Below, piece after piece: positions 18,258 through 27,368 of a stretch of DNA of 36,513 nt. Origin of the DNA: Candidatus Daviesbacteria bacterium RIFCSPHIGHO2_02_FULL_43_12 (GTDB taxonomy: Bacteria > Patescibacteriota > Microgenomatia > Daviesbacterales > UBA10151). The DNA lies in the NCBI GenBank assembly GCA_001776775.1, contig MFDD01000002.1:120661-157173 (forward strand), written 5' to 3'. The first letter of the stretch is position 1. Every line of letters starts with the position of its first letter. The position numbers and the translations under genes were made by a program. Below the pieces are notes generated by a model. That model made no database searches, was not told where the DNA came from, and saw only the letters and a program-made list of their open reading frames with translations.

Positions 18258-19895
18258 ATGCCTGTGCTTAATTGGATCGGAAAAGACAAAGTTGTAAACC
18301 ACGATAAAGAACTTCCCTTCAGAGTCTTGAAGCCAATAGAGGAATTATCTGTGGGACACAATAATAAAAATTTCCTTATCGAAGGCGATAATCTTGAAGC
18401 ATTAAAAGCATTAATGCCGTTTTACTATAATCAAATTAAGTGCATTTATATTGATCCCCCTTACAATACGGGTAAGGAGGGCTGGAAATATAATGACAAT
18501 GTTAATTCCCCGATTATTAAGAAATGGCTTAAGGAAACAGTAGGTCCTGAGGGTGAAGATCTTTGTAGACACGATAAATGGTTATGTATGATGTATCCTC
18601 GCTTAACGCTCCTCAAAGATTTACTTTCCGAAGACGGCATTATATTTATTTCCTTAGATAATAATGAGGTTCATAATGGTAGATCGATACTAGATGAAAT
18701 ATTTGGAGGGAGAAACTTTCTAGGTACTATTATTTGGCGAAATGTTACGGATAATAACCCAACTAACATTGCCATAGAACATGAGTATATCCATTGTTAC
18801 TCTAAAAACAAAGACTCATTAGATTCTGTTTGGAAATCTAAACTTTCCGACGCAAAAAATATATTAATAGAAATTGGAAACAAACTAATAAAGGAGTGCT
18901 CCAATCAAGAAGAACTCCAGGAAGCCTATACTGAGTGGTTTAGAGAAAATAAACAGTACTTGGGACAGTTAGATAGATATAAATATATTGATTCTGGAGG
19001 CGTCTATACGGGAAGTCAAAGTGTTCACAACCCTGGAAAGGAAGGATATAGATATGATGTTATCCACCCAATAACTAAGAAACCTAGCAAACAACCATTA
19101 ATGGGTTACAGGTTTCCTAAATCGACGATGGATAAGTTAATTTCTGATGGAAAGATATTATTTGGTAAAGATGAGGATAAGATTGTTGAGTTAAAACTTT
19201 ATGCCAAGGAATATGTAGACAAACTTCCAAGTGTAATTACAATGGATGGACGCTTGGGTGTATATGATTTAAGAGCGGTTATCTCCGAAGAAGTGAAGTC
19301 ATTTAATAATCCTAAACCCGTTGAACTTATTAAGTTATTACTTTCGTACTGTACAAAGGATGAAGATATAATTTTAGATTCTTTTGCAGGATCAGGGACA
19401 ACAGGACAAGCAGTATTAGAACTTAATAAAGAAGATGGTTTTAATAGAAAATTTATCCTTGTGGAGCTTGAAGAACATATTGCAAAGAACATTACAGCTA
19501 AGCGCCTCAAAAGAGTTATAGAAAAAAATAATGTAACTAATACTGGATTTGAATACCTAGATTTAAATGGAGTGCTCTACGACTATTCTGGCTATGTAAA
19601 CCCAGACGCACAATATGAAGATATGGCTGCGTATATCTACTTTACTGAAACAAAAGATTATCTAGACCTCTCAAAAATTAAGAATCCGTATATTGGAGCT
19701 CAAGGGTCAACAAATTATTTCTTATTCTTCAAAGAGAAGGATAAAAACATATTAGATGAAAAATCACTTAGAGAAACTGCCAGTTACAAAGGAAGTAAAG
19801 TTATTTATGCAGATAAATGTCTTATTGATGAAGAGGATTTAGCAAAGCAAGGAGTTATATTTAAACAAATTCCTTATGAGCTTAAAAAGTATTAA
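18258..19895 (+). CDS. mod: Type III restriction-modification DNA methyltransferase (Mod)
   Basis: IYIDPPYNTG (motif IV) preceding DSFAGSGTTGQAVLELN (motif I), beta-class order; adjacent Res. Confidence 0.9.
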   Translation: MPVLNWIGKDKVVNHDKELPFRVLKPIEELSVGHNNKNFLIEGDNLEALKALMPFYYNQIKCIYIDPPYNTGKEGWKYNDNVNSPIIKKWLKETVGPEGEDLCRHDKWLCMMYPRLTLLKDLLSEDGIIFISLDNNEVHNGRSILDEIFGGRNFLGTIIWRNVTDNNPTNIAIEHEYIHCYSKNKDSLDSVWKSKLSDAKNILIEIGNKLIKECSNQEELQEAYTEWFRENKQYLGQLDRYKYIDSGGVYTGSQSVHNPGKEGYRYDVIHPITKKPSKQPLMGYRFPKSTMDKLISDGKILFGKDEDKIVELKLYAKEYVDKLPSVITMDGRLGVYDLRAVISEEVKSFNNPKPVELIKLLLSYCTKDEDIILDSFAGSGTTGQAVLELNKEDGFNRKFILVELEEHIAKNITAKRLKRVIEKNNVTNTGFEYLDLNGVLYDYSGYVNPDAQYEDMAAYIYFTETKDYLDLSKIKNPYIGAQGSTNYFLFFKEKDKNILDEKSLRETASYKGSKVIYADKCLIDEEDLAKQGVIFKQIPYELKKY

Positions 19896-19897
19896 TT

Positions 19898-22216
19898 ATG
19901 CTTCAATTAAAATTATATCAGCAAAGAACTTTAAATGAACTAAAAGAGTTTTTAGTAGATACTAATAAACTAGTTTCTGGATCAAAAATAGAGCCAGAAA
20001 AAGCTCTTAAACTGGTTTTTAATATTAAGAATGAAGCTGAAACCTATAAATCTTTACCAGACCTAGTTAATACCCCTTATGCATGCATAAAAATACCAAC
20101 AGGTGGTGGAAAAACATTAGTAGCAGGTTATTCTCTATCGATTGTTTTTGATAATTACCTTCAAGATAAGAATGGTAAGGGACTAGTTATATGGTTTGTT
20201 CCATCAGATGCAATTCGTAGCCAAACCTTAAAAAACCTTAAAGATAGACAGCATCCCTATCGTGAAGCTATAGACGCAAAATTCGGAAATAATGTTAAAG
20301 TACTGACTCTAGAAGAAACTCTCACAATACAAAAATCAGATATTCAAAATAATCTTTGTATAGTTGTTGCTAGTTTACAAGCCTTTAGAAGAACTGACAC
20401 ACAATGGCTGAAAGTTTTTCAAGCCAACGGCTCATTACTTTCCCATTTTGAGAATTTAGTAGAAGATACTGATTTTTTAGATAAAGACGCTGATGGCCAA
20501 ATAATTTATTCATTAGGAAATGTAATTAAAATAAACAGCCCTTTGGTGATTTTAGATGAGGGTCATAATGTACAGACTTCTTTATCATTTGAGATGCTGA
20601 GAGTTTTAAATCCCGCCTTCATTTTGGAATATACTGCAACTCCAAGAGCAGAAAGTAATGTTTTAGTGAAAGTTTTAGCTTCTGAGCTAAAAGCTGAGAA
20701 AATGGTGAAAATCCCAATTTATTTGTCAAATACTACTCAATGGCAAGAAACTATTCGTGATGGAATTATTCAAAGAATAAAACTAGAAAAATTAGCAGAA
20801 AAAGAGAAAAGACAAACTAAAGAATATATCCGTCCAATTGCATTACTTCAAGCAGAACAAGAAAAAGAAGATGATGACAAGGTATATGTTGGTAAAATAA
20901 AAGCTTTTCTTATTGAAGAACTTAAAATTCCAGAAGATGAGATAGCTATAAAGACGGCTAAAAATGACGAGATTGAAAACCAAGAGTTACTCTTACCGAA
21001 ATGTAAAATTCGATACATAATCACCGTAAATGCTCTAAAAGAAGGATGGGACTGTCCTTTTGCGTATGTCTTAATTTCTGTATCGAATATAGGTTCAAGA
21101 ATTGCTGTAGAGCAAACAATGGGAAGAATTATGAGGCTTCCCAATGCTACTGATAAGAAAAATCTTGATCTTAATTATTCTTTTGTATACACCTCATCCG
21201 AAAATTTTAGTAAAGCTTCCAGTGCAGTTATTTCTGGTCTTGAGGCAAATGGATACTCAAGAGCTGATCTCAGAGAAAATACAGGTAAAGTAACTGTTGA
21301 GAAAACAGAATTTGAACGTCATATCCAAGATAAAAGTATTCAAATTCCATATATGGGAACAAAGTCAAAAAAGGACCCTCTTTCATTCAACCGAGATTTA
21401 ATCGGAGAATTGTTTAAAATTCACGAAAACTACAAACCTTTTAAGGTAAACTTTCACGATGATCAGAATCAGAGAATAAAGATAGATATTGATAAGGAAA
21501 ATGAAATTTATCGAATTACTCAGGGAAAGCTTGTGCTTGTCTTATATCCAGAAGATTTTTCCATCGAGGAAGTTGGTAATTGGTTGAAAATTAACCTTCG
21601 CCACACAGTTATTTCATCTTCAGAGATGAATCAATATATAGATAAAGCATTAAAAGATTTAGCAAAAAACCATACGGTTGAAGAGTTAAGCCTAAATAGA
21701 TTTAGACTTAAAGAAAGAATACAGGAGGAGATACAAGTCATTATCAATGCATATGCAAAAGAAAACTTTGACAAATTATTATCAAAAGGTGAGATTAACA
21801 CCAAGAGCGTATTTTATACACCTGAACGGATAATAGCCATTTCTAGGTTATCACCTGAACATTATCAAAAACATTTGTTTGAGCGATCAGGATATATGAA
21901 TGGCGAGGAAACTGATCTGGCTATGCGGTTAGATATTCTTGAAAATATTGCATGGTGGAATAGAAATCGCGAAAAAGAAGACTTTTACCTTCAGGGTTGG
22001 CGGTCAGGTAAGTTTTATCCTGATTTTATAATTAAAACCAAGAGCGGTAAATATATTTTGACCGAATATAAGGGCGAAGATAGACTTTCTAATGATGACA
22101 CAGGTTATAAAGATACATTAGGTAAGTTGTGGGAAAGTTTAAGTGGGGATAATCGTTTCTTTCTAGTATCTAAAAGTAACATGGATAGTTTTCTTAAAGA
22201 AATAGCAACAATTTAA
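19898..22216 (+). CDS. res: Type III restriction endonuclease subunit (Res)
   Basis: PTGGGKTLVAGYS; VILDEGHNVQT; EYTATPRAES; ALKEGWDCPFAYV; C-terminal YPDFIIKTKSGKYILTEYKGEDR nuclease motif. Confidence 0.9.
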   Translation: MLQLKLYQQRTLNELKEFLVDTNKLVSGSKIEPEKALKLVFNIKNEAETYKSLPDLVNTPYACIKIPTGGGKTLVAGYSLSIVFDNYLQDKNGKGLVIWFVPSDAIRSQTLKNLKDRQHPYREAIDAKFGNNVKVLTLEETLTIQKSDIQNNLCIVVASLQAFRRTDTQWLKVFQANGSLLSHFENLVEDTDFLDKDADGQIIYSLGNVIKINSPLVILDEGHNVQTSLSFEMLRVLNPAFILEYTATPRAESNVLVKVLASELKAEKMVKIPIYLSNTTQWQETIRDGIIQRIKLEKLAEKEKRQTKEYIRPIALLQAEQEKEDDDKVYVGKIKAFLIEELKIPEDEIAIKTAKNDEIENQELLLPKCKIRYIITVNALKEGWDCPFAYVLISVSNIGSRIAVEQTMGRIMRLPNATDKKNLDLNYSFVYTSSENFSKASSAVISGLEANGYSRADLRENTGKVTVEKTEFERHIQDKSIQIPYMGTKSKKDPLSFNRDLIGELFKIHENYKPFKVNFHDDQNQRIKIDIDKENEIYRITQGKLVLVLYPEDFSIEEVGNWLKINLRHTVISSSEMNQYIDKALKDLAKNHTVEELSLNRFRLKERIQEEIQVIINAYAKENFDKLLSKGEINTKSVFYTPERIIAISRLSPEHYQKHLFERSGYMNGEETDLAMRLDILENIAWWNRNREKEDFYLQGWRSGKFYPDFIIKTKSGKYILTEYKGEDRLSNDDTGYKDTLGKLWESLSGDNRFFLVSKSNMDSFLKEIATI

Positions 22217-22284
22217 GTAACTAGAGTTATTCACTTGGATCAATTCTGGTAAAAAGCGAACTTATAAGATAGGAGGCGGAGAGT

Positions 22285-22515
22285 TTAGTTTATTGATCTT
22301 TCCCTCAGGACCATATTGGCGATATTTTGCATTTCAATTGCAATCTGTTGAATGCTTTGATTGTTTAAATTACCAGGGTCAACCTGTTCCATTCCCTTAC
22401 GGGCATATTCTAAAGCTACAGAAAAATCTCCAGTAACGAGCTTGAGACTTTCACTATCGAGCTCTTCAATAAATTTTTGATATTCTTTACTTAACTTTTC
22501 AATATCTTTTGCCAC
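22285..22515 (-). CDS. small hypothetical helical protein
   Basis: Start revised from TTG 22539 to GTG 22515: a TATAAT box (22525-22530) lies inside the longer ORF, 9 nt before the GTG. Confidence 0.5.
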   Translation of the reverse strand: MAKDIEKLSKEYQKFIEELDSESLKLVTGDFSVALEYARKGMEQVDPGNLNNQSIQQIAIEMQNIANMVLRERSIN

Positions 22516-22600
22516 AATACTCGTATTATACCTGTGCAAAACAAGGAGAGTAAATGTCCTATAATTTTTAGCCTTTGAGGTTTTATGCTATACTATCCAC

Positions 22601-22804
22601 ATGCCGGATAGAAAATTAGGTCAAAATTTAAAATCTGCTAGAGAAAAAGTCGGTTTAACTCAGCAACAAGTGGCTGATAAAACAGGAATCCATGTTAATT
22701 ACTATGCCCGAATGGAACAGGGTAGGGTTGAAGTACCCTTAAGAAGGCTTAATGCCTATGCTAAACTTTTTAAAGTGAAGGCCAAAGATTTGCTTCCTAA
22801 CTAA
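22601..22804 (+). CDS. XRE-family HTH regulator
   Basis: LGQNLKSAREKVGLTQQQVADKTGIHVNYYARMEQGRVEVPLRRLNAYAKLFKV. Confidence 0.9.
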   Translation: MPDRKLGQNLKSAREKVGLTQQQVADKTGIHVNYYARMEQGRVEVPLRRLNAYAKLFKVKAKDLLPN

Positions 22805-22805
22805 C

Positions 22806-23267
22806 TTAACCTCCAAAAAATCTAACCTGGTCAAATTTTAAGAACTTAAACGCTTCTTCTGTCAACTCCTCATTTTCTATTCTTCTCATAAATTCACGAC
22901 TGTGCGTCTGAGATAGAATATTTAATGATCCTTCCCAAAGTATTTTTCGGTCAATCATGGCTAGTTTTCTGTGGTGACCGCCATCGCACAGTAAAACCTG
23001 TATTCCTGTCTGTTCAAAATAGGCTATTACTTCTTCTGCTTGATAAGCCATGTTTTCATCGTGTTCATCTGGGTTTCTGGTTATTACAATAATATTTACT
23101 TCCTCATCCAGGAGCTTATTTAGTATAGGAATCAGTTTATTTGCCCTTACACGGGTAATATAGGGGCTTTCTATAACAACCTCTTTCTTGGCATTCTTTA
23201 AGTCTTTTGAAAAAGCTTTATAGAAGGTATTTTCGTTGTGAAGCTGTGAGGCTAGAAAATCGCTCAT
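22806..23267 (-). CDS. PLD-like protein with a single HKD motif
   Basis: HHRKLAMIDRKILWEGSLNIL (HxKx4D); SD-like GAGGAGG upstream. Confidence 0.75.
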   Translation of the reverse strand: MSDFLASQLHNENTFYKAFSKDLKNAKKEVVIESPYITRVRANKLIPILNKLLDEEVNIIVITRNPDEHDENMAYQAEEVIAYFEQTGIQVLLCDGGHHRKLAMIDRKILWEGSLNILSQTHSREFMRRIENEELTEEAFKFLKFDQVRFFGG

Positions 23268-23470
23268 TCCTTCGCCTCCTCACTTTGGTATACTTGCATT
23301 AAGGACTCAAGCCACTCTATTGTCAGTTCGAAATAAGATGCAATGGGGTCACCCAATGATATTTGTGATTTTGCAAGGTTTTAGCTTCAAAGTTTTGTCG
23401 AAAACTCGTCAAATTAGAGCCTATAACCAAGAGACCGAGCAGGATTCGAACTGATGATTAGATTGTTCTA

Positions 23471-23641
23471 TCAATCTTCTTTGTTTTCCAAATCAATATC
23501 TTCAATATCCTTATCCCAATCCTTTCCATAAAAGTGTTGCATAATTCCACAACACAATTGGTAAACAAAAGTCTGTATTCCCTTCAATTCTTCGTCCGAT
23601 GCATTAGGATAATATTTTCTGATTACATCAAGCGGCAACAT
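23471..23641 (-). CDS. small hypothetical protein, 56 aa (absent from supplied ORF track)
   Basis: Hand translation MLPLDVIRKYYPNASDEELKGIQTFVYQLCCGIMQHFYGKDWDKDIEDIDLENKED; AGGAGGG upstream. Confidence 0.45.
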   Translation of the reverse strand: MLPLDVIRKYYPNASDEELKGIQTFVYQLCCGIMQHFYGKDWDKDIEDIDLENKED

Positions 23642-23829
23642 TTTTCATCAACACCCTCCTAAGTTGAAGTGTAGGATATTTCAGGAGGATAACGAATTAA
23701 AGGATAATGAAATAGATTTAACTGTACTATTTTTGGGATTAAAATAACTCCACCTTAAGAATAAGAACTTATTGCTTATAAATTCTGTATTCGACTTCAT
23801 CTAGGCCACAAGGATCGAAACATTACCCA

Positions 23830-23858
23830 TTGTGAATCGTCTAATTATCGTCTATAAT
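23830..23858 (+). promoter_or_regulatory. sigma70-like promoter of the Fic gene
   Basis: TTGTGA, 17-nt spacer, TATAAT; ATG 8 nt downstream of -10. Confidence 0.7.
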
Positions 23859-23866
23859 ACGTCTAT

Positions 23867-24901
23867 ATGTTCACCCCCAAGTATAAGATTACTGACCGTC
23901 TTTTGGATAATATCAAGAGAATTAACAACTTGGTCAATGAACTTAATAATAGACGCTTCCAGTATGTCGTTTTAGTAGAGTTAGAAAGAACAGCAAGAGC
24001 AGTTTCATCTTATGCATCAACAAGTATCGAAGGCAACCCTCTTCCTTTAACTGAAGTTAAAAAAATCCTCAAATTAAAACCTGCTCATATTAGAGATAGT
24101 GAAAAAGAAGTTCTTAATTATAATCAAGCACTGCAAGATTTAAACAAAAGACTTTCAGAAGGCAAAGTAAAACTTTCACTTCCGCTAATCTTAAAAATCC
24201 AAAAACAAGTAGTAGCAAATCTTTTACCAAAATTCGAAACAGGATACCTGAGAGAAAAGGCAATAGTTGTTAATGATCCACTAACTAGCCATGTAGTGTA
24301 CTTACCGCCAGATGCAAAAGACGTCAAATCTCTTGTGGAAAACCTTATTTCGTTTGTAAATAGCAATAGAGATAAAATTGACCCTCTTATTTTAGCTGGT
24401 ATCTTTCATAAACAAATGGTCATTATCCACCCGTTTATGGATGGGAATGGGAGAACAACAAGACTTGCTACAAAAGTACTTTTAGCCGAAATGGGGCTAA
24501 ATACTTTTAATCTTTTTAGTTTTGAGAATTATTACAATCAAAATATTACAAGGTATTTTCAGACAGTAGGAGAATTTGGTAATTATTATGAACTGGTAAA
24601 TAAAATCGATCTCACCTCGTGGCTGGAATATTTTACAGGAGGAATTATTGACGAACTTTTAAGAGTACAAAAAAACTTGCCAGAAGTTGGAATAAGTCCA
24701 AAAACCTACTTACAATCCTATCATTTAAAAATACTTGAGTTTATTAAAGAAAAAGGATTTATTGCTGACCGAGATTATGCAAAATTGGTTAACCGGGCAA
24801 AAGCTACCAGAGCACTGGATTTCAAAAAGTTGATAGATTTGGGGTTAATCAGTAGAAAAGCTAAAGGTAAAGCAACTTATTATATTTTGAAAGAGAAATA
24901 G
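23867..24901 (+). CDS. Fic/DOC family protein
   Basis: Fic motif HPFMDGNGRTTRL; N-terminal STSIEGNPL inhibitory-type motif; C-terminal winged-helix-like segment. Confidence 0.9.
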   Translation: MFTPKYKITDRLLDNIKRINNLVNELNNRRFQYVVLVELERTARAVSSYASTSIEGNPLPLTEVKKILKLKPAHIRDSEKEVLNYNQALQDLNKRLSEGKVKLSLPLILKIQKQVVANLLPKFETGYLREKAIVVNDPLTSHVVYLPPDAKDVKSLVENLISFVNSNRDKIDPLILAGIFHKQMVIIHPFMDGNGRTTRLATKVLLAEMGLNTFNLFSFENYYNQNITRYFQTVGEFGNYYELVNKIDLTSWLEYFTGGIIDELLRVQKNLPEVGISPKTYLQSYHLKILEFIKEKGFIADRDYAKLVNRAKATRALDFKKLIDLGLISRKAKGKATYYILKEK

Positions 24902-24908
24902 CTATTAT

Positions 24909-24959
24909 ACTTTGTTATACATCTTTTAGTCCAAATGTATAAGCAAATTCTGAGTTTAG
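24909..24959. repeat. degenerate 51-bp direct repeat, copy 1
   Basis: 42/51 by-eye identity to 26392-26442. Confidence 0.6.
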
Positions 24960-25275
24960 GCCTTCCTGAAGGAATAATTCAGAGAATTTTCTGAGTCTGT
25001 TTAAGGTACTAACGGGCTCACCGAAGGTGCATCCCTCATTTGGAGCATCAAGAATGGATTGATACAACGGGCTAATCTCGTATTTTTGATTTGAATCTTT
25101 AGTAAGATAGTCTAGCCTCTGATTTTAGAACCCGAAAGTGACTTCGAACCACTCATAAACTTAGATAAACTGTTAAACAGATGTTACGATTTAATTTTGA
25201 GTATGTAAAAAAACTAAAGATTAGGGTAAAGTATCCTTGAAAGACTATTGTTAGTATAACAATAGGTATCAGAAT

Positions 25276-26226
25276 ATGACCGAGCTAAATGGTGAAAAGG
25301 GAGTAAAAATCAATCGATTGCCCCAAGACTATAAAGATTTTGGAAATCTATTAGGCAGACAAAATTCTATAGTAGAAACTTTAAATAGATTCGGTCCTAT
25401 TAGAGCCTATGAGGAGGCTTTCATCCACCTTTGTCAGTTGATGGATAGGAGCGACTATAATCGTTTCCATGGAAATCTGGATAACCTTGAACCGGTATCT
25501 GCGTATACTTGCCAGCAAAAAATTCGAAAGGACCCTCTTCTCCAGGCAGATGTTGCAAGAGGACATCAAGGTGTGCCATTGATTAGTCGCAGAAATATAG
25601 ATATGGGTATAAGACAAAGTTTTGATGGCTTACCTGATCATTTGTTAAATACACATTTAGTTGCAGACATAACCAGTGGTGGCCTCTCTTCTGTATTAGA
25701 AAACGAACAGCAAGTGTGTAAAGAGTGTGGAGTACAGCCTGATGACCCGGTCTATCAAATCGTAATGATAGAGCGACTCCGTGCGGCTGCACGTAACCAT
25801 ATGCTAGATCCACTAATTAAAATAATGAAAAGATATGCCGATACAAATCCTATTAAGTATGCTATAAAGGACGATGCAGGAATTATCGATGCTAAGACGA
25901 ATATTTTAATGGGTGCATTAAAGCAAACAGAGTATTATAGAGGATTGACGGAAAGTCTACAAAGTAAACTGGGCGATATATACATCACACTGACAGATGC
26001 AGGACAAGATGCTGAAGCGGCCTGTCTCTTAGCAGAGGCGCTTGCCTTTATGAGATCATCTCATGCTTCAGGAACTAATTCTAAAACTCTTAAAAGCAGG
26101 ATTATTGAAAAAATAGCACAACATGATTATGATGGTGCAAAAAAAGTAGTTCAAGAATTAATGGTTAAATATCCAAATCTCTGGTTCCCCTCAACTCAGG
26201 AGAAATTTGGAATTGTAGAAAATTGA
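25276..26226 (+). CDS. hypothetical protein, 316 aa
   Basis: Long ORF with no recognised motif; flanked by the two degenerate repeats. Confidence 0.6.
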   Translation: MTELNGEKGVKINRLPQDYKDFGNLLGRQNSIVETLNRFGPIRAYEEAFIHLCQLMDRSDYNRFHGNLDNLEPVSAYTCQQKIRKDPLLQADVARGHQGVPLISRRNIDMGIRQSFDGLPDHLLNTHLVADITSGGLSSVLENEQQVCKECGVQPDDPVYQIVMIERLRAAARNHMLDPLIKIMKRYADTNPIKYAIKDDAGIIDAKTNILMGALKQTEYYRGLTESLQSKLGDIYITLTDAGQDAEAACLLAEALAFMRSSHASGTNSKTLKSRIIEKIAQHDYDGAKKVVQELMVKYPNLWFPSTQEKFGIVEN

Positions 26227-26391
26227 GAAATATTTGTTCTTGTTCGAGATTGTGGATTCTCGATTCACCTTTTGCAAAAATTAGAGGTTTGGATATCAAG
26301 AATAGCTTGATATTGATGGCTAAACACCTGATTCGATAAACCCGAACACTGCCATACCTTAATTATCCTTAAAAATCAAAAGGGGTAATAA

Positions 26392-26442
26392 ACTTTATTG
26401 TACATCCTTTAGACTAAATAAATAGGCAAATTCTGAGTATAG
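26392..26442. repeat. degenerate 51-bp direct repeat, copy 2
   Basis: See copy 1. Confidence 0.6.
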
Positions 26443-26466
26443 ACAGACAGAAAGGTATTTACGGGG

Positions 26467-27267
26467 TCACACTTTGGCAATTTTTGGCATGGGTACAAAT
26501 TGTCTTTCGTGTGGCGCTTTTAAGTAACATCTAGCAAAATTCGATACGCTGAATGCCTTTCTTAAAGTATTCCCAACATAACAATTCCGGCGCTCTATTC
26601 CTTCATAATATGGAAATTCTCTAACATTCTTTGTTATTTCTCCTACGTCAATCATAACCATTTGTCCATCTGGCATAAAGCCAGTGTTTTCAAGCCAGTT
26701 TGGATCGGTATCAAAAATTCCCCTGCTCCAAGCTCTCTGAGACAACTTAACATATGCTCTCTCAACACCAGCAATATTCCTGGTTCGGTTTGTTGCCCGT
26801 AATTCATCTATTACATCAGCTGCAACTCGAACTTTTTGTTGAACGATCATGGAAACAAAATGGGTTTTTCCTCTCCCATCTTCTATAGCTGTTGGGAAAT
26901 CCGTCATTGGCGCAAAGAGTCCTCCTAGTGTAGTCTGAGCTAAAAAGAAACCATCGACAATTTTAGGAGAAAAGTAAGGTGTTAGAGTCATCGCGCCATC
27001 ATCGAAAGGAAATTTAATAACAAAATTGAGATCGTCTCTAGAGTAGGCAACCATATCAGCGCCCTTACCCACTTGATCTAAGCCTTCACCTTCTAACAGA
27101 GGTAGGATTCTGTCAAGGACAGGTTTATGTGAAGAAAAACCTACGGAAAGTTCATTAAGGAGTGCCCATAATAACACCTCTACTGGGTCGAACGTATGTC
27201 TTCTTATTCCTGTAAGTCTTTCGTCTCTACCAAGCTTAAACGATAATCCAGCTGATCTCTCACTCAT
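26467..27267 (-). CDS. possible protein-kinase-like fold protein
   Basis: GKGADMVAYSRDDLNFVIKFP and FDTDPNWLENTGFMPDGQMVMIDVGE resemble nucleotide-binding and catalytic/metal loops; TATAAT 8 nt before ATG. Confidence 0.5.
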   Translation of the reverse strand: MSERSAGLSFKLGRDERLTGIRRHTFDPVEVLLWALLNELSVGFSSHKPVLDRILPLLEGEGLDQVGKGADMVAYSRDDLNFVIKFPFDDGAMTLTPYFSPKIVDGFFLAQTTLGGLFAPMTDFPTAIEDGRGKTHFVSMIVQQKVRVAADVIDELRATNRTRNIAGVERAYVKLSQRAWSRGIFDTDPNWLENTGFMPDGQMVMIDVGEITKNVREFPYYEGIERRNCYVGNTLRKAFSVSNFARCYLKAPHERQFVPMPKIAKV

Positions 27268-27368
27268 AGCTTCGCATTATATCTTATTCTTCTCCTTCAA
27301 GTAATTTTGTAGCCTAGTTTTAGGGTTAAATTCTTGACTTCATAATTTTATTCTGAGACACTGAAATA

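Noticed and set aside
23431-23456. Complete tRNA gene
   Set aside because: Only a T-arm/acceptor-like 3' piece; no cloverleaf 5' half found
26293-26313. Hairpin ATATCAAG-AATAG-CTTGATAT as terminator
   Set aside because: Perfect 8-bp stem but no following T-tract; not called as intrinsic terminator
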